From Streptomyces varsoviensis (GTDB taxonomy: Bacteria > Actinomycetota > Actinomycetes > Streptomycetales > Streptomycetaceae), in assembly GCF_000718635.1 (NCBI RefSeq), contig NZ_JOBF01000008.1, forward strand, positions 149,642-213,641: 64,000 nucleotides of DNA. Reading direction: 5' to 3'. Both the position numbers and the translations under genes were made by a program. Below, piece by piece: positions 52,525-60,621 of this stretch. How positions within the stretch are numbered: position 1 is the stretch's first letter; the number at the start of each line of letters is the position of its first letter. The notes beneath the pieces are model-generated. The model was not told the DNA's origin. It did not search any database and worked only from the letters and a program-made list of their open reading frames with translations.

Positions 52525-53544
52525 ATGGCCGCACTGGGATGGCTCACCCCCCGTAGGCGCTCCGCCACCGCACGCAGCGTGCTGGCCGGCGAGGCGGCGG
52601 CGGAGGCAGCCCGCAAGTCCGCGCACGACACTCCCGACACGGCGGCGCAGGAGGGGCCACAGCCCGCCTCCTCCGAACAGCCCGAGCCGACGACGGAACC
52701 GGCCGCGACCGCCGAACCCACTGAGCCCGCCGAACCCACTGAGTCCGCAGCACCGGAATTCCCCGTGGTCGGCGACGAGAAGGCCGCCGCCTTCTTCGAC
52801 CTCGACAACACCGTGATGCAGGGCGCGGCCCTCTTCCACTTCGGCCGCGGCCTCTACAAGCGGCACTTCTTCCGCAAGCGCGAGCTGGTCCGCTTCGCCT
52901 GGCAGCAGGCGTGGTTCCGGCTGGCCGGCGTCGAGGACCCCGAGCACATGCAGGACGCGCGCGACAGCGCCCTGTCCATCGTCAAGGGCCACCGCGTCTC
53001 GGAGCTGATGTCCATCGGCGAGGAGATCTACGACGAGTACATGGCCGAGCGCATCTGGCCGGGCACCCGCGCGCTCGCCCAGGCCCACCTCGACGCGGGC
53101 CAGAAGGTCTGGCTGGTGACCGCGGCCCCCGTAGAGACCGCGACGATCATCGCCCGCCGGCTCGGACTGACCGGCGCCCTGGGCACCGTCGCCGAGTCCA
53201 TCGGCGGCGTGTACACCGGCAAACTCGTCGGCGAACCGCTGCACGGCCCGGCGAAGGCGGAGGCGGTACGGGCCCTGGCCGCGGCCGAGAACCTGGACCT
53301 GACCCGCTGCGCCGCGTACAGCGACTCCGCCAACGACATCCCCATGCTGTCGATCGTCGGCCACCCCTACGCCGTCAACCCCGACGCCCACCTGCGCAAA
53401 CACGCCCGCGAACGCGGCTGGCGACTGCGCGACTACCGCACCGGCCGCAAAGCCGCCCGCGTCGGCATCCCCGCCGCCGCAGGCGTAGGCGCCCTGGCCG
53501 GCGGCGCCGCCGCAGCCGTAGCCCTACACCGCCGCCGCCACTGA
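52525..53544 (+). CDS. HAD-IB family phosphatase (SerB/CicA-like)
   Basis: A 339-residue HAD hydrolase. After a variable acidic Pro/Glu/Ala/Thr-rich N-terminal region (about 1-85) come motif I AAAFFDLDNTVMQGAALFHF (nucleophile Asp), motif II VWLVTAAPVETATIIA and motif III/IV CAAYSDSANDIPMLSIVG. These define the HAD-IB subgroup related to phosphoserine phosphatase. The end has a small hydrophobic Gly/Ala helix (AAAGVGALAGGAAAAVAL), possibly a membrane anchor. Substrate unknown. An unusual tandem repeat array follows for about 400 bp. Confidence 0.9.
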   Translation: MAALGWLTPRRRSATARSVLAGEAAAEAARKSAHDTPDTAAQEGPQPASSEQPEPTTEPAATAEPTEPAEPTESAAPEFPVVGDEKAAAFFDLDNTVMQGAALFHFGRGLYKRHFFRKRELVRFAWQQAWFRLAGVEDPEHMQDARDSALSIVKGHRVSELMSIGEEIYDEYMAERIWPGTRALAQAHLDAGQKVWLVTAAPVETATIIARRLGLTGALGTVAESIGGVYTGKLVGEPLHGPAKAEAVRALAAAENLDLTRCAAYSDSANDIPMLSIVGHPYAVNPDAHLRKHARERGWRLRDYRTGRKAARVGIPAAAGVGALAGGAAAAVALHRRRH

Positions 53545-53689
53545 CCCCCGCCCCTCCACCCGAACCCCGGCCCCCTCCAGCCCGCCGGCCGTACGGGCAC
53601 AGCCCCAGGCCGTTGTCTGTGTGGGCCGGCCCAGCCCGCCGACCGTACGGGCCCCCGCCCAAATCCAGCCCGCCCGGCACATGCCCCGG

Positions 53690-54095
53690 CCCCTCCCAGC
53701 CCGTCCAACGATTGAGGACAAGGCCCGAGCGGGCGCACGAACACCCGCCCAAATCAGCCCGTCCGGCGTTTGAGGACCGGGGTCCGGGGCGGAGCCCCGG
53801 CGTCCACCGGGCCGGGCGGGCCCACAAACGCGCCCACCCCAGCCGTCCGGCGCATGAGGACCGGCGGAGCCCCGGCGTCCACCGGGCCGGGCAGGCCCAC
53901 GACCGCGCCCCCAGCCGTCCGGCGCTTGAGGACTGGCAGAGCCCCGGCGTCCACCGGGCCGGGGCGGGCCCACAAACGCGCCCACCCCAGCCGTCCGGCG
54001 CATGAGGACCGGCAGAGCCCCGGCGTCCACCGGGCCGGGCCAGCCCACGAAACACCAGCCCGCCCCAGCCCGTCCGGCGCTTGAGGACCCGCCGA
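53690..54095. repeat. Tandem array of Streptomyces-type AGCC(C)GTCCGGCGCTTGAGGA elements
   Basis: Six copies of a roughly 24-bp element (AGCCCGTCCGGCGCTTGAGGA with small changes) start at 53698, 53756, 53841, 53913, 53989 and 54067, 58-85 bp apart. From the second copy on, the segments between them are also alike (GAGCCCCGGCGTCCACCGGG followed by CCGGGC). This element is scattered singly in many Streptomyces genomes, from memory. An array of six is unusual. The flanks 53545-53690 and 54096-54300 hold no gene. Confidence 0.85.
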
Positions 54096-54271
54096 GGGGG
54101 CCGGCGCCCCAAGAACAACGCGGCACAAACCCCGTCGCCCGGCGTAGCCACCGTCACCCCCAGGCCAATCCCCCGGTTTCGCCCCCACACGGCCCCCGCC
54201 AGTCCCCTTATGCCCGGCTTGCCACAACACGCCAGCCAACCAATCAGCCCACGCTCCACTCCGATCAATAA

Positions 54272-54465
54272 CAGCCACGCGTTCGACACTTGATCGGTCG
54301 TTAACCGGCAACAGACCGGACGTAAACGATGATTTGAGCAACTGGGTGTAGCGTCGCCTATACGAAGCGTTATCCTCCTCAGACGCAAACCGGTACCCGC
54401 ACGTCCCTACGACGAGTGAATGGTCCCGTACTGCACGTGATGGAAGCTCTGCCTCTGGGAGTCCC
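54272..54465 (+). promoter_or_regulatory. Upstream region of bldN, relatively AT-rich
   Basis: About 190 bp before the bldN start are clearly AT-richer than the rest (for example CGATCAATAACAG, TAAACGATGATTTG, GCGTTATCC). They must hold the bldN promoter. In S. coelicolor, bldN is repressed by BldD, but I could not identify a confident BldD box here. Confidence 0.45.
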
Positions 54466-55263
54466 GTGTACCCACACGTCGGGGTTGACGCCTCGGGCCT
54501 GGCTACGCTCCGCGCGACGGTCATCGACCGCCTGCGCGGCTTCGTCCCCACCGCGTACGCCGTCCCCGCCCTTGCCCCGCTCGCCCCCGCCGGCGGTCCC
54601 GCCGGCCCCTGCTACGCCATGGCCGAAAGCACCACGGCCGTCGGCAGACGCACCCGCGGACGTACCGGCTCCGGCACGTCCACCGCCACCCCCCGCCGCC
54701 CGACCGCCGACAGCGACAGCGCTCGCATGATGGACCTGGTCGAGCGCGCCCAGGCCGGAGAGGCCGACGCCTTCGGCCGCCTCTACGACCAGTACTCCGA
54801 CACCGTCTACCGCTACATCTACTACCGCGTCGGCGGCCGGGCCACCGCCGAGGACCTCACCAGCGAGACGTTCCTGCGCGCCCTGCGCCGCATCGGCACG
54901 TTCACCTGGCAGGGCCGCGACTTCGGCGCCTGGCTGGTGACCATCGCCCGCAACCTCGTCGCCGACCACTTCAAGTCGTCGCGGTTCCGGCTCGAAGTGA
55001 CCACCGGCGAGATGCTCGACGCCAACGAGGTCGAGCGCAGCCCGGAGGACTCCGTCCTCGAATCCCTCTCCAACGCCGCACTGCTGGAAGCGGTGCGCAA
55101 GCTCAACCCGCAGCAGCAGGAGTGCGTGACCCTCCGCTTCCTCCAGGGCCTGTCGGTCGCCGAGACCGCCCGCGTCATGGGGAAGAACGAGGGCGCCATC
55201 AAGACCCTCCAATACCGTGCCGTACGAACCCTCGCCCGGCTGCTGCCGGACGACGCCCGCTGA
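54466..55263 (+). CDS. bldN: Developmental ECF sigma factor BldN with N-terminal pro-region
   Basis: BldN (AdsA in S. griseus) is the ECF sigma factor needed for aerial mycelium formation. It controls chaplin and rodlin genes and bldM. The 265-residue protein starts at GTG 54466 as MYPHVGVDASGLATLRATVI. The first 85 or so residues, Ala/Pro/Gly-rich with a GRRTRGRTGSG stretch, match the pro-sequence removed by proteolysis in S. coelicolor. Sigma region 2 is AFGRLYDQYSDTVYRYIYYR and region 4 is FLQGLSVAETARVMGKNEGA followed by IKTLQYRAVRTLARLL. rsbN follows at 205 bp, with its own BldN-type promoter. Confidence 0.95.
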   Translation: MYPHVGVDASGLATLRATVIDRLRGFVPTAYAVPALAPLAPAGGPAGPCYAMAESTTAVGRRTRGRTGSGTSTATPRRPTADSDSARMMDLVERAQAGEADAFGRLYDQYSDTVYRYIYYRVGGRATAEDLTSETFLRALRRIGTFTWQGRDFGAWLVTIARNLVADHFKSSRFRLEVTTGEMLDANEVERSPEDSVLESLSNAALLEAVRKLNPQQQECVTLRFLQGLSVAETARVMGKNEGAIKTLQYRAVRTLARLLPDDAR

Positions 55264-55308
55264 CCCTCGGTATCCGCCCCCTCACCTGCGGTCAGATCAT
55301 CCGGACCG

Positions 55309-55337
55309 CGTAACCCGAGTGCCGCGCCGCTCGTTGT
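55309..55337 (+). promoter_or_regulatory. Probable sigma-BldN promoter for rsbN
   Basis: CGTAAC (55309-55314) and CGTTGT (55332-55337), with a 17-bp spacer, resemble the published BldN promoter pattern (CGTAAC ... CGTTGA, as I recall it). It lies about 130 bp before the rsbN start. A 14-bp palindrome, CACTCGATCGAGTG, sits in the leader at 55382-55395. Confidence 0.6.
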
Positions 55338-55467
55338 GCGGGATGCAGGCTCCCTGCGGTCACGCCATGCCCGCAGCCACTCACTCGATCGAGTGGACGC
55401 GCTCAAGGCGTGCAACCTTCCAGGTGTCCTGGGGAGTCGACCGTCATGACGAGAGGAGGTGCCGCCT

Positions 55468-56667
55468 GTGATCGCGAACGTATCGGCGCACCGGCGGGCG
55501 AACGCCTTCGCCCAGTCCCTGGAAGAGCAGGATCTCCAGGGTGCAACGGCCGAGCAGTCCGATCCATCGGCGGAGCACGCCGAGCGGAATCGGCTGCTGG
55601 CCCTGGCGAGCGGGCTCGGCGAGCTACCGGCACCGGAATTGGACCCCGAAGTCAAAATCGTGCAGCGCGCGCGGTTGATCGCTGCCATGGAGGCGCAGTT
55701 CGCGGAGGGCGCCGCCCAAGTCCCCGAGCAGCGCTCCCCGAAGGGAGCGCACCGGGCGAGCCCGCTGAGCAGGCTGCGGCCGCGCTCCCGCTGGTCCAAG
55801 GGGCTCGCCGCCGGCGGACTCACGGTAGGGGTGGCGGCGGGCGCGTTCGGCGGCGTCGCCGCGGCGAGCAACAACGCCCTGCCCGGCGATTCGCTGTACG
55901 GACTCAAGCGCGGCATGGAGGACTTCAAGCTGGGCCTGGCCGGCGGTGACTCGGACCGCGGCCAGATCTACCTCGACCAGGCGTCCACGCGGATGCAGGA
56001 GGCCCGGCGCCTCCTGGAGCGCGGCCGCCTCGGCGACCTCGATCACGAGTCGCTCAGCGAGGTCCGCAAGGTGCTGTCCGGCATGCACTTCGACGCCTCC
56101 GAGGGCCACCGGCTGCTCCACGAGGCGTACGAGCGCGACGGCTCGCTCAATCCGATCAGGGCCCTGTCCTCCTTCACCACCTCGCACCGCGAGGGCTGGC
56201 AGCAGTTGCGCGAGCGGCTGCCGCTCCAGCTCACCGACGTGCGCGACCAGGTGAGTTCGGTCTTCGACGCCATAGACGAGGAGGTCGGCCCGCTGCGGTC
56301 GCTGCTCCCGAAGACCTCGGACCAGCACGGTTCGCCGAACCGGCAGGGCGCCCCCCGGCACGCCGCGCCGGAGCAGCCGGACCATCCGACGCCCTCCCCG
56401 CGGCCGACGCAGTCCGCCAACGGCCCGGACGACGCCCGGCACCGGCCGTCGCCGTCCTCGTCGGCGGAGAAGAGCGAGGACAGCGGCCTCCTCGGCGGCA
56501 CGGGCCTGCTCGACCCGCCCGCCAAGGACCACAGCCGCAGCCCGGCCCCGTCCCACGGCGAGGACGGCAAGGAGGGCAAGTCCAGCGGCAAGCCGGACAT
56601 CACGATCCCGCCGCTGCTGCCGGGGCTCCTCCCGGGCCTCGGCATCGAGGGCGACGACGGGAAGTAG
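55468..56667 (+). CDS. rsbN: Anti-sigma factor RsbN for BldN (DUF5667 domain)
   Basis: RsbN is the membrane anti-sigma factor that holds BldN inactive (known in S. venezuelae). From GTG 55468 (AGGAGG 8 bases upstream) it has 399 residues. These are an N-terminal cytoplasmic sigma-binding part (about 1-95, SAHRRANAFAQSLEEQDLQG), one membrane helix (about 108-128, GLAAGGLTVGVAAGAFGGVA), and then an outside DUF5667 domain starting ALPGDSLYGLKRGMEDFKLG. The tail is Pro/Ser/Gly-rich and disordered. Position after bldN and a BldN-type promoter fit negative feedback. Confidence 0.92.
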   Translation: MIANVSAHRRANAFAQSLEEQDLQGATAEQSDPSAEHAERNRLLALASGLGELPAPELDPEVKIVQRARLIAAMEAQFAEGAAQVPEQRSPKGAHRASPLSRLRPRSRWSKGLAAGGLTVGVAAGAFGGVAAASNNALPGDSLYGLKRGMEDFKLGLAGGDSDRGQIYLDQASTRMQEARRLLERGRLGDLDHESLSEVRKVLSGMHFDASEGHRLLHEAYERDGSLNPIRALSSFTTSHREGWQQLRERLPLQLTDVRDQVSSVFDAIDEEVGPLRSLLPKTSDQHGSPNRQGAPRHAAPEQPDHPTPSPRPTQSANGPDDARHRPSPSSSAEKSEDSGLLGGTGLLDPPAKDHSRSPAPSHGEDGKEGKSSGKPDITIPPLLPGLLPGLGIEGDDGK

Positions 56668-56678
56668 GCGCGTCACAG

Positions 56679-56714
56679 CGGAGGCGGGAGGTCCGGTCGG
56701 GCCTCCCGCCTCCG
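56679..56714. terminator. Bidirectional terminator between rsbN and acyltransferase gene
   Basis: A perfect 13-bp stem (CGGAGGCGGGAGG at 56679-56691 with 56702-56714) and a ten-base loop between convergent stops. Confidence 0.85.
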
Positions 56715-56759
56715 GCATGTCCGCCGCGCCCGCCGAGGAGATCGAGGTGGGGGAGGCCC

Positions 56760-57767
56760 CTAGAAGAACACCGAACGCCGCTGCACCAGCAGCTTGTACA
56801 GGGTGTGCTGAATCGTTTCCCGCACCTGGTCCGTCAAGTTGAACATCAGCATCGGGTCGTCCGCGGCCTCCGGCGGATAGCCGTCCGTCGCGATCGGCTC
56901 CCCGAACTGGATCGTCCACTTCGTCGGCAGCGGCACCGCGCCCAGCGGCCCGAGCCACGGGAACGTCGGCGTGAGCGGGAAGTACGGCAGGCCGAGCAGC
57001 CGCGCGAGGGTCCGCGCGTTGCCGATCATCGGATAGATCTCCTCGGCGCCGACGATCGAGCACGGCACGATCGGCACCCTCGCGCGCAGCGCCGTCGAGA
57101 CGAACCCGCCCCGCCCGAAGCGCTGGAGCTTGTACCGGTCGGAGAACGGCTTCCCTATCCCCTTGAACCCCTCCGGCATCACCCCCACCACTTCGCCGCG
57201 CTCCAGCAGCCGCTGCGCGTCCTCCGCGCACGCGAGGGTGTGCCCGGCCTTCCGCGCCAGCTCGTTGACCACCGGCAGTACGAAGACGAGATCGGCGGCC
57301 AGCATCCGCAGATGGCGCCCGGCGGGGTGCTCGTCATGCACTGCGGCCTGGAGCATCAGGGCGTCGAGCGGCAGGGTGCCGGAGTGGTTGGCGACGATCA
57401 GCGCCCCGCCCTCGGACGGGATGTTCTCGACGCCCTTCACCTCGACCCGGAAGTACGTGTCGTAGAACGGGCGCAGCATCGACATGATCACCTGGTCGGT
57501 GAGTTCCTCGTCGTACCCGAACTCGTCGACCTCGTACTCGCCCGTGATCCGGCGGCGCAGAAAGCTCAGCCCGTGCGCGATGCGCCGGTCCCAGCCCCCG
57601 CCGCCGTTCTGCCGCGGCGTCTCGTCGGCGGGCTCCGGATCTTCCTCCCGCCGGGGCGGTACGGGCGCCAGCGGGACGTCCGCCCGGTCGCTCGCGCGCC
57701 CGGCGCGCTTCGCCCTGCGCCGGGACCGCGGTTCCTCGCCGAACGGAATGACCTTCGCGTCCGCCAT
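56760..57767 (-). CDS. Lysophospholipid acyltransferase family protein (PlsC-like)
   Basis: An acyltransferase of 335 residues from ATG 57767 (MADAKVIPFGEEPRSRR). After a charged, Arg/Pro/Glu-rich N-terminus the PlsC motifs appear: NHSGTLPLDAL, in which HxxxxD is catalytic, GVMPEGFKGIGKPFSDRY (acceptor binding) and VPIVPCSIVGAEEIYP. Such enzymes acylate glycerophospholipids or related acceptors at the membrane. It starts 14 bp after the stop of the epimerase gene upstream, so the two are one operon. The pair sits near bldN in S. coelicolor, as I remember. Confidence 0.9.
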   Translation of the reverse strand: MADAKVIPFGEEPRSRRRAKRAGRASDRADVPLAPVPPRREEDPEPADETPRQNGGGGWDRRIAHGLSFLRRRITGEYEVDEFGYDEELTDQVIMSMLRPFYDTYFRVEVKGVENIPSEGGALIVANHSGTLPLDALMLQAAVHDEHPAGRHLRMLAADLVFVLPVVNELARKAGHTLACAEDAQRLLERGEVVGVMPEGFKGIGKPFSDRYKLQRFGRGGFVSTALRARVPIVPCSIVGAEEIYPMIGNARTLARLLGLPYFPLTPTFPWLGPLGAVPLPTKWTIQFGEPIATDGYPPEAADDPMLMFNLTDQVRETIQHTLYKLLVQRRSVFF

Positions 57768-57781
57768 GTTGGGTGCGCTCC

Positions 57782-58828
57782 TCAATTCTGGTCGCCGCCG
57801 CCAGGCAGCACCGCGGCGATCCGGTCGACGGTACGGGCGAGGGTCTCGGGCGGGAGCAGCCCCGGACCGCGGCTGCGCGCGTAGTCCGCGAACGCCTCCG
57901 CGGTGGTGTATTTCGGTTCAAAACCCAGTGTCTCGCGCATCTGCGTGGTCTGGACGACCCGCCCGTGCGTCAGCAGCCGGATCTGCTCGGGCGAGAAGTC
58001 GCTGATGCCGAGGGAGCGCAGCGCGGAGCCGATCCAGGTGACGGTCGGCAGGAAGAAGGGGAGCGTGGGGCGGCCGAGGCGGCGCGCGGTCTGCGAAAGC
58101 AGCAGCACGCCGTCGCCGGCGATGTTGAAGGTGCCGCTGTTGAGCGTGGAGCGGCGCGGCTCGCCGGCGGCGATCCGCAGCACCTCGATCGCGTCGTCCT
58201 CGTGCACGAACTGGAGGCGGGGGTCGAAGCCGAGCACGGTGGGCAGGACGGGCAGCGCGAAGTACTCGGCGAGCGGCGAATCGGCGCACGGGCCCAGCAC
58301 ATTGGCGAAGCGCAGCACGCAGACGGCGACGTCGGGGCGGCGCCGCGCGAACCCGCGTACGTACCCCTCGACCTCGACGGTGTCCTTGGCGAAGCCGCCG
58401 CTGGGCAGCGACTTGGGCGGCGTGGTCTCGGTGAAGATCGCGGGGTCGCGGGGCGCGGAACCGTACACGCTGGTGCTCGACTTGATCACGAGCCGCTTGA
58501 CGGCCGGCGCCTTCTGGCAGGCGCCGAGGAGCTGCATCGTGCCGATGACGTTGGTCTCCTTGACCAGGGTCCGGCCGCCGCGCTTGCCGAGCGGGGTGCC
58601 GTTGACGTCCATGTGGACGACGGTGTCGACGGCGTGCTCGGCGAGGACCTTGGCGATCGTGGGGTGCCGGATGTCGGCCCGTACGAAATCGGCCCCGCCG
58701 AGGTGGTGCTCGGGCGGCACGGCGTCCACGCCGATGACCCGGTCGACGTCGGGCTCCCGCAGGACGCGCCGTACGAATCGGCCGCCCAGTTGACGTGCGA
58801 CCCCGGTGACGAGCACGACCTTGCCCAA
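57782..58828 (-). CDS. NAD-dependent epimerase/dehydratase (extended SDR)
   Basis: A 348-residue extended SDR protein. It has the nucleotide-binding start VVLVTGVARQLGGRFVRRVL, VVHMDVNGTPLGKRGGRTLV, KSSTSVYGSAPRDPAIF with the Ser/Tyr region, and CVLRFANVLGPCADSPLAEY. The glycine motif is TGVARQLG rather than the usual TGxxGxxG, which is a known variation in this actinobacterial group. Substrate unknown, probably a nucleotide sugar or membrane-lipid precursor, given its coupling to the acyltransferase gene. Confidence 0.88.
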   Translation of the reverse strand: MGKVVLVTGVARQLGGRFVRRVLREPDVDRVIGVDAVPPEHHLGGADFVRADIRHPTIAKVLAEHAVDTVVHMDVNGTPLGKRGGRTLVKETNVIGTMQLLGACQKAPAVKRLVIKSSTSVYGSAPRDPAIFTETTPPKSLPSGGFAKDTVEVEGYVRGFARRRPDVAVCVLRFANVLGPCADSPLAEYFALPVLPTVLGFDPRLQFVHEDDAIEVLRIAAGEPRRSTLNSGTFNIAGDGVLLLSQTARRLGRPTLPFFLPTVTWIGSALRSLGISDFSPEQIRLLTHGRVVQTTQMRETLGFEPKYTTAEAFADYARSRGPGLLPPETLARTVDRIAAVLPGGGDQN

Positions 58829-59025
58829 GATCAGCGCCTTCCCTCGAAACCTCGCTCGACGAGCGGAGCTTTGGCCGCCACCGTAGCGGCTCGTTGTTGC
58901 GCTGTGATGACCGCCCGATGCGTGGAGCTACATTTCAAGCCGTAGCGAAGGGTTCACACATAGCGACGCCGCGCTCCGTGGGACGACACCCCGGACGCCG
59001 GCGCCGCCGGCCCGCTCTCACAACA

Positions 59026-59064
59026 CCGCAGCCCTTCCACCGGGACGCGGTGGAAGGGCTGCGG
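59026..59064 (-). terminator. Terminator after the bS22 gene
   Basis: A perfect 17-bp stem (59026-59042 with 59048-59064) and a five-base loop GGACG, about 20 bp beyond the stop of the small ribosomal protein gene on the minus strand. The stretch 58829-59025 upstream of the epimerase gene holds no gene. Confidence 0.88.
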
Positions 59065-59084
59065 GACGTACACAGCGGCGCTGC

Positions 59085-59183
59085 TTACTTCTTGTTGCGA
59101 CGCTGAACGCGCGTGCGCTTGAGCAGCTTGCGGTGCTTCTTCTTCGCCATCCGCTTGCGCCGCTTCTTGATAACAGAGCCCAC
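59085..59183 (-). CDS. Ribosomal protein bS22 (AURKAIP1/COX24-like), 32 residues
   Basis: This very short basic protein reads [20 protein letters not shown] in its first 20 residues and then [12 protein letters not shown]. The pattern is that of bS22, a small-subunit protein of actinobacterial ribosomes related to the mitochondrial AURKAIP1/COX24 domain. The start is GTG 59183. It has its own strong terminator, as expected for a highly expressed gene, and is upstream of no other gene in the unit. Confidence 0.92.
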   Translation of the reverse strand: MGSVIKKRRKRMAKKKHRKLLKRTRVQRRNKK

Positions 59184-59333
59184 GACTACCCTCGCTAACT
59201 TCGATCACTCGGTGCGGGGCGTCCGAGCCCACACTACCTACATCGGGCCAGCCTACCCGGCACCGAGCGATCGGCGTAATCCGAGGTACCCGTCGAGGCG
59301 CACGCTGGAGAAAAGCCTCCCCCAGCCGGCCTC

Positions 59334-59543
59334 CTAGGCGGTCTCCACCCCCACATAGGACTCACGGAGGTACTCGTGCACCGCCTGCTCTGGGACCCGG
59401 AAGGACCTGCCCACCCGGATCGCCGGCAGATGACCGCTGTGCACCAAGCGGTACACGGTCATCTTGGACACTCGCATCACCGCGGCGACTTCCGCCACGG
59501 TCAGGAACACGACCTCGTTCAGAGGCCTCTCGCCAGCAGCCAT
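59334..59543 (-). CDS. BldC-like/excisionase-family HTH protein
   Basis: A 69-residue DNA-binding protein from ATG 59543 (MAAGERPLNEVVFLTVAEVA). It is almost entirely one winged helix of the MerR/excisionase type: VFLTVAEVAAVMRVSKMTVY for the recognition helices and HLPAIRVGRSFRVPEQAVHE for the wing. It resembles BldC and its relatives, which bind DNA cooperatively as head-to-tail dimers in Streptomyces development, though it is not clearly BldC itself. It lies between the bS22 gene and the phosphatase-like gene, all on the minus strand. Target unknown. Confidence 0.88.
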   Translation of the reverse strand: MAAGERPLNEVVFLTVAEVAAVMRVSKMTVYRLVHSGHLPAIRVGRSFRVPEQAVHEYLRESYVGVETA

Positions 59544-59671
59544 GTCACACCTGAACCTTCCGCACATGACGGGCACCGGCTTCCCCTCCGGTGACTCCTC
59601 GTCGCTGCGCGCTCACTCCCCAGATTAGGGGCGGGTGATACGAGTGGGGAAGAGGAGCAGCGATCGGCCGC

Positions 59672-60496
59672 CTACTGTGACAGACACGCTCGATTGAGTA
59701 CATAGCGAGTAAGCGGTCGGTAGTAATCAGACCGCACAGTGTCATCAAGCGGAACGGCGACGGACACCCGCCCCTCGGCCTGCCCGACGAACAGCGCCGG
59801 ATCGTCCGTGTCCGCCAGACCGATGGCCTCAATGCCTAGCTGACCTGCTCCGCAGACCCATCCATGATCCCCGATGACGAGGGTGGGCAGGGCGCTCCGG
59901 GCGTCTACCGCGGCCGCCAGAGCGGTACGAATCGGGAGGGGGGAATGGGTATGTGCGCCCGGCGTGCGACCGGGCTCCCGCGCGCCGGGTTCCCGCACCA
60001 TCGCGACTCCCCGTACGTAGTCAAGGTTGTACGTACGTACCCCGAACCGGGTCGTCATGTCGACTCTTCGACCCTGCGCCGGGGTGAGGACAGTGCATCC
60101 CGCCGCCGACAGGGCCGCCGCCAACGAGGCGTAGAAGCCCAGGAGCCGGTGCGGGTGGCCGGTCCCGATCAGCACGGTGGCACCATCCTTCGCCGCCGCG
60201 CCGAGCCGGTCGGCGAAGGAACCGAGGGCCGCCACCGTACGGTCGGGGTCGATCACATCCTGCCCAGAAGTATGTGCCGGATCGGCCGAAACCCCGCACT
60301 GCTCGCCCATAAGGCCAAGTAACTCGATAAGAGACCAGTCGCGTTCGGGCTCCAAGCCGATCAGCGCGCGCGGGTCCCGCGCCACGAAGAGCCGGTAGCG
60401 GTGCAGACTCCGCTCCCGGCTCGTGGCCACCGGGCCGGCCAGCCGGGCATCGAGGAGATGCGCGCGCAGGGCGTGAGAACTCACCACGGGCTCCAT
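59672..60496 (-). CDS. Phosphatase-like conserved protein
   Basis: A 274-residue protein that is usually called a phosphatase in Streptomyces annotations, from memory. The sequence itself shows no HAD, PTP or metallophosphatase motif. It begins with HALRAHLLDARLAGPVATSR and contains ATVLIGTGHPHRLLGFYASL, TLVIGDHGWVCGAGQLGIEA and a C-terminal VAVPLDDTVRSDYYRPLTRY. The GTGHPHR and GDHGWVCGAGQ segments may form a metal or phosphate site. I do not assign a reaction. It is monocistronic or weakly linked to the BldC-like gene. Confidence 0.65.
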   Translation of the reverse strand: MEPVVSSHALRAHLLDARLAGPVATSRERSLHRYRLFVARDPRALIGLEPERDWSLIELLGLMGEQCGVSADPAHTSGQDVIDPDRTVAALGSFADRLGAAAKDGATVLIGTGHPHRLLGFYASLAAALSAAGCTVLTPAQGRRVDMTTRFGVRTYNLDYVRGVAMVREPGAREPGRTPGAHTHSPLPIRTALAAAVDARSALPTLVIGDHGWVCGAGQLGIEAIGLADTDDPALFVGQAEGRVSVAVPLDDTVRSDYYRPLTRYVLNRACLSQ

Positions 60497-60621
60497 GGTG
60501 GCGGCTCCGCCGGACGCGCTGCGGGCAAATCACCAAAAGTATGCGCTACGGGACGGGACGGCCGCCGCCGGGGGCGGGCTTCGGGGCGCGCTTCCGGCTT
60601 GGAAGAAGGCGCCGCCGGAGG

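Noticed and set aside
53690..54095. CRISPR array
   Set aside because: Repeats are regularly spaced, but the units vary in sequence, the intervening segments resemble each other rather than being unique, and no cas genes are present.
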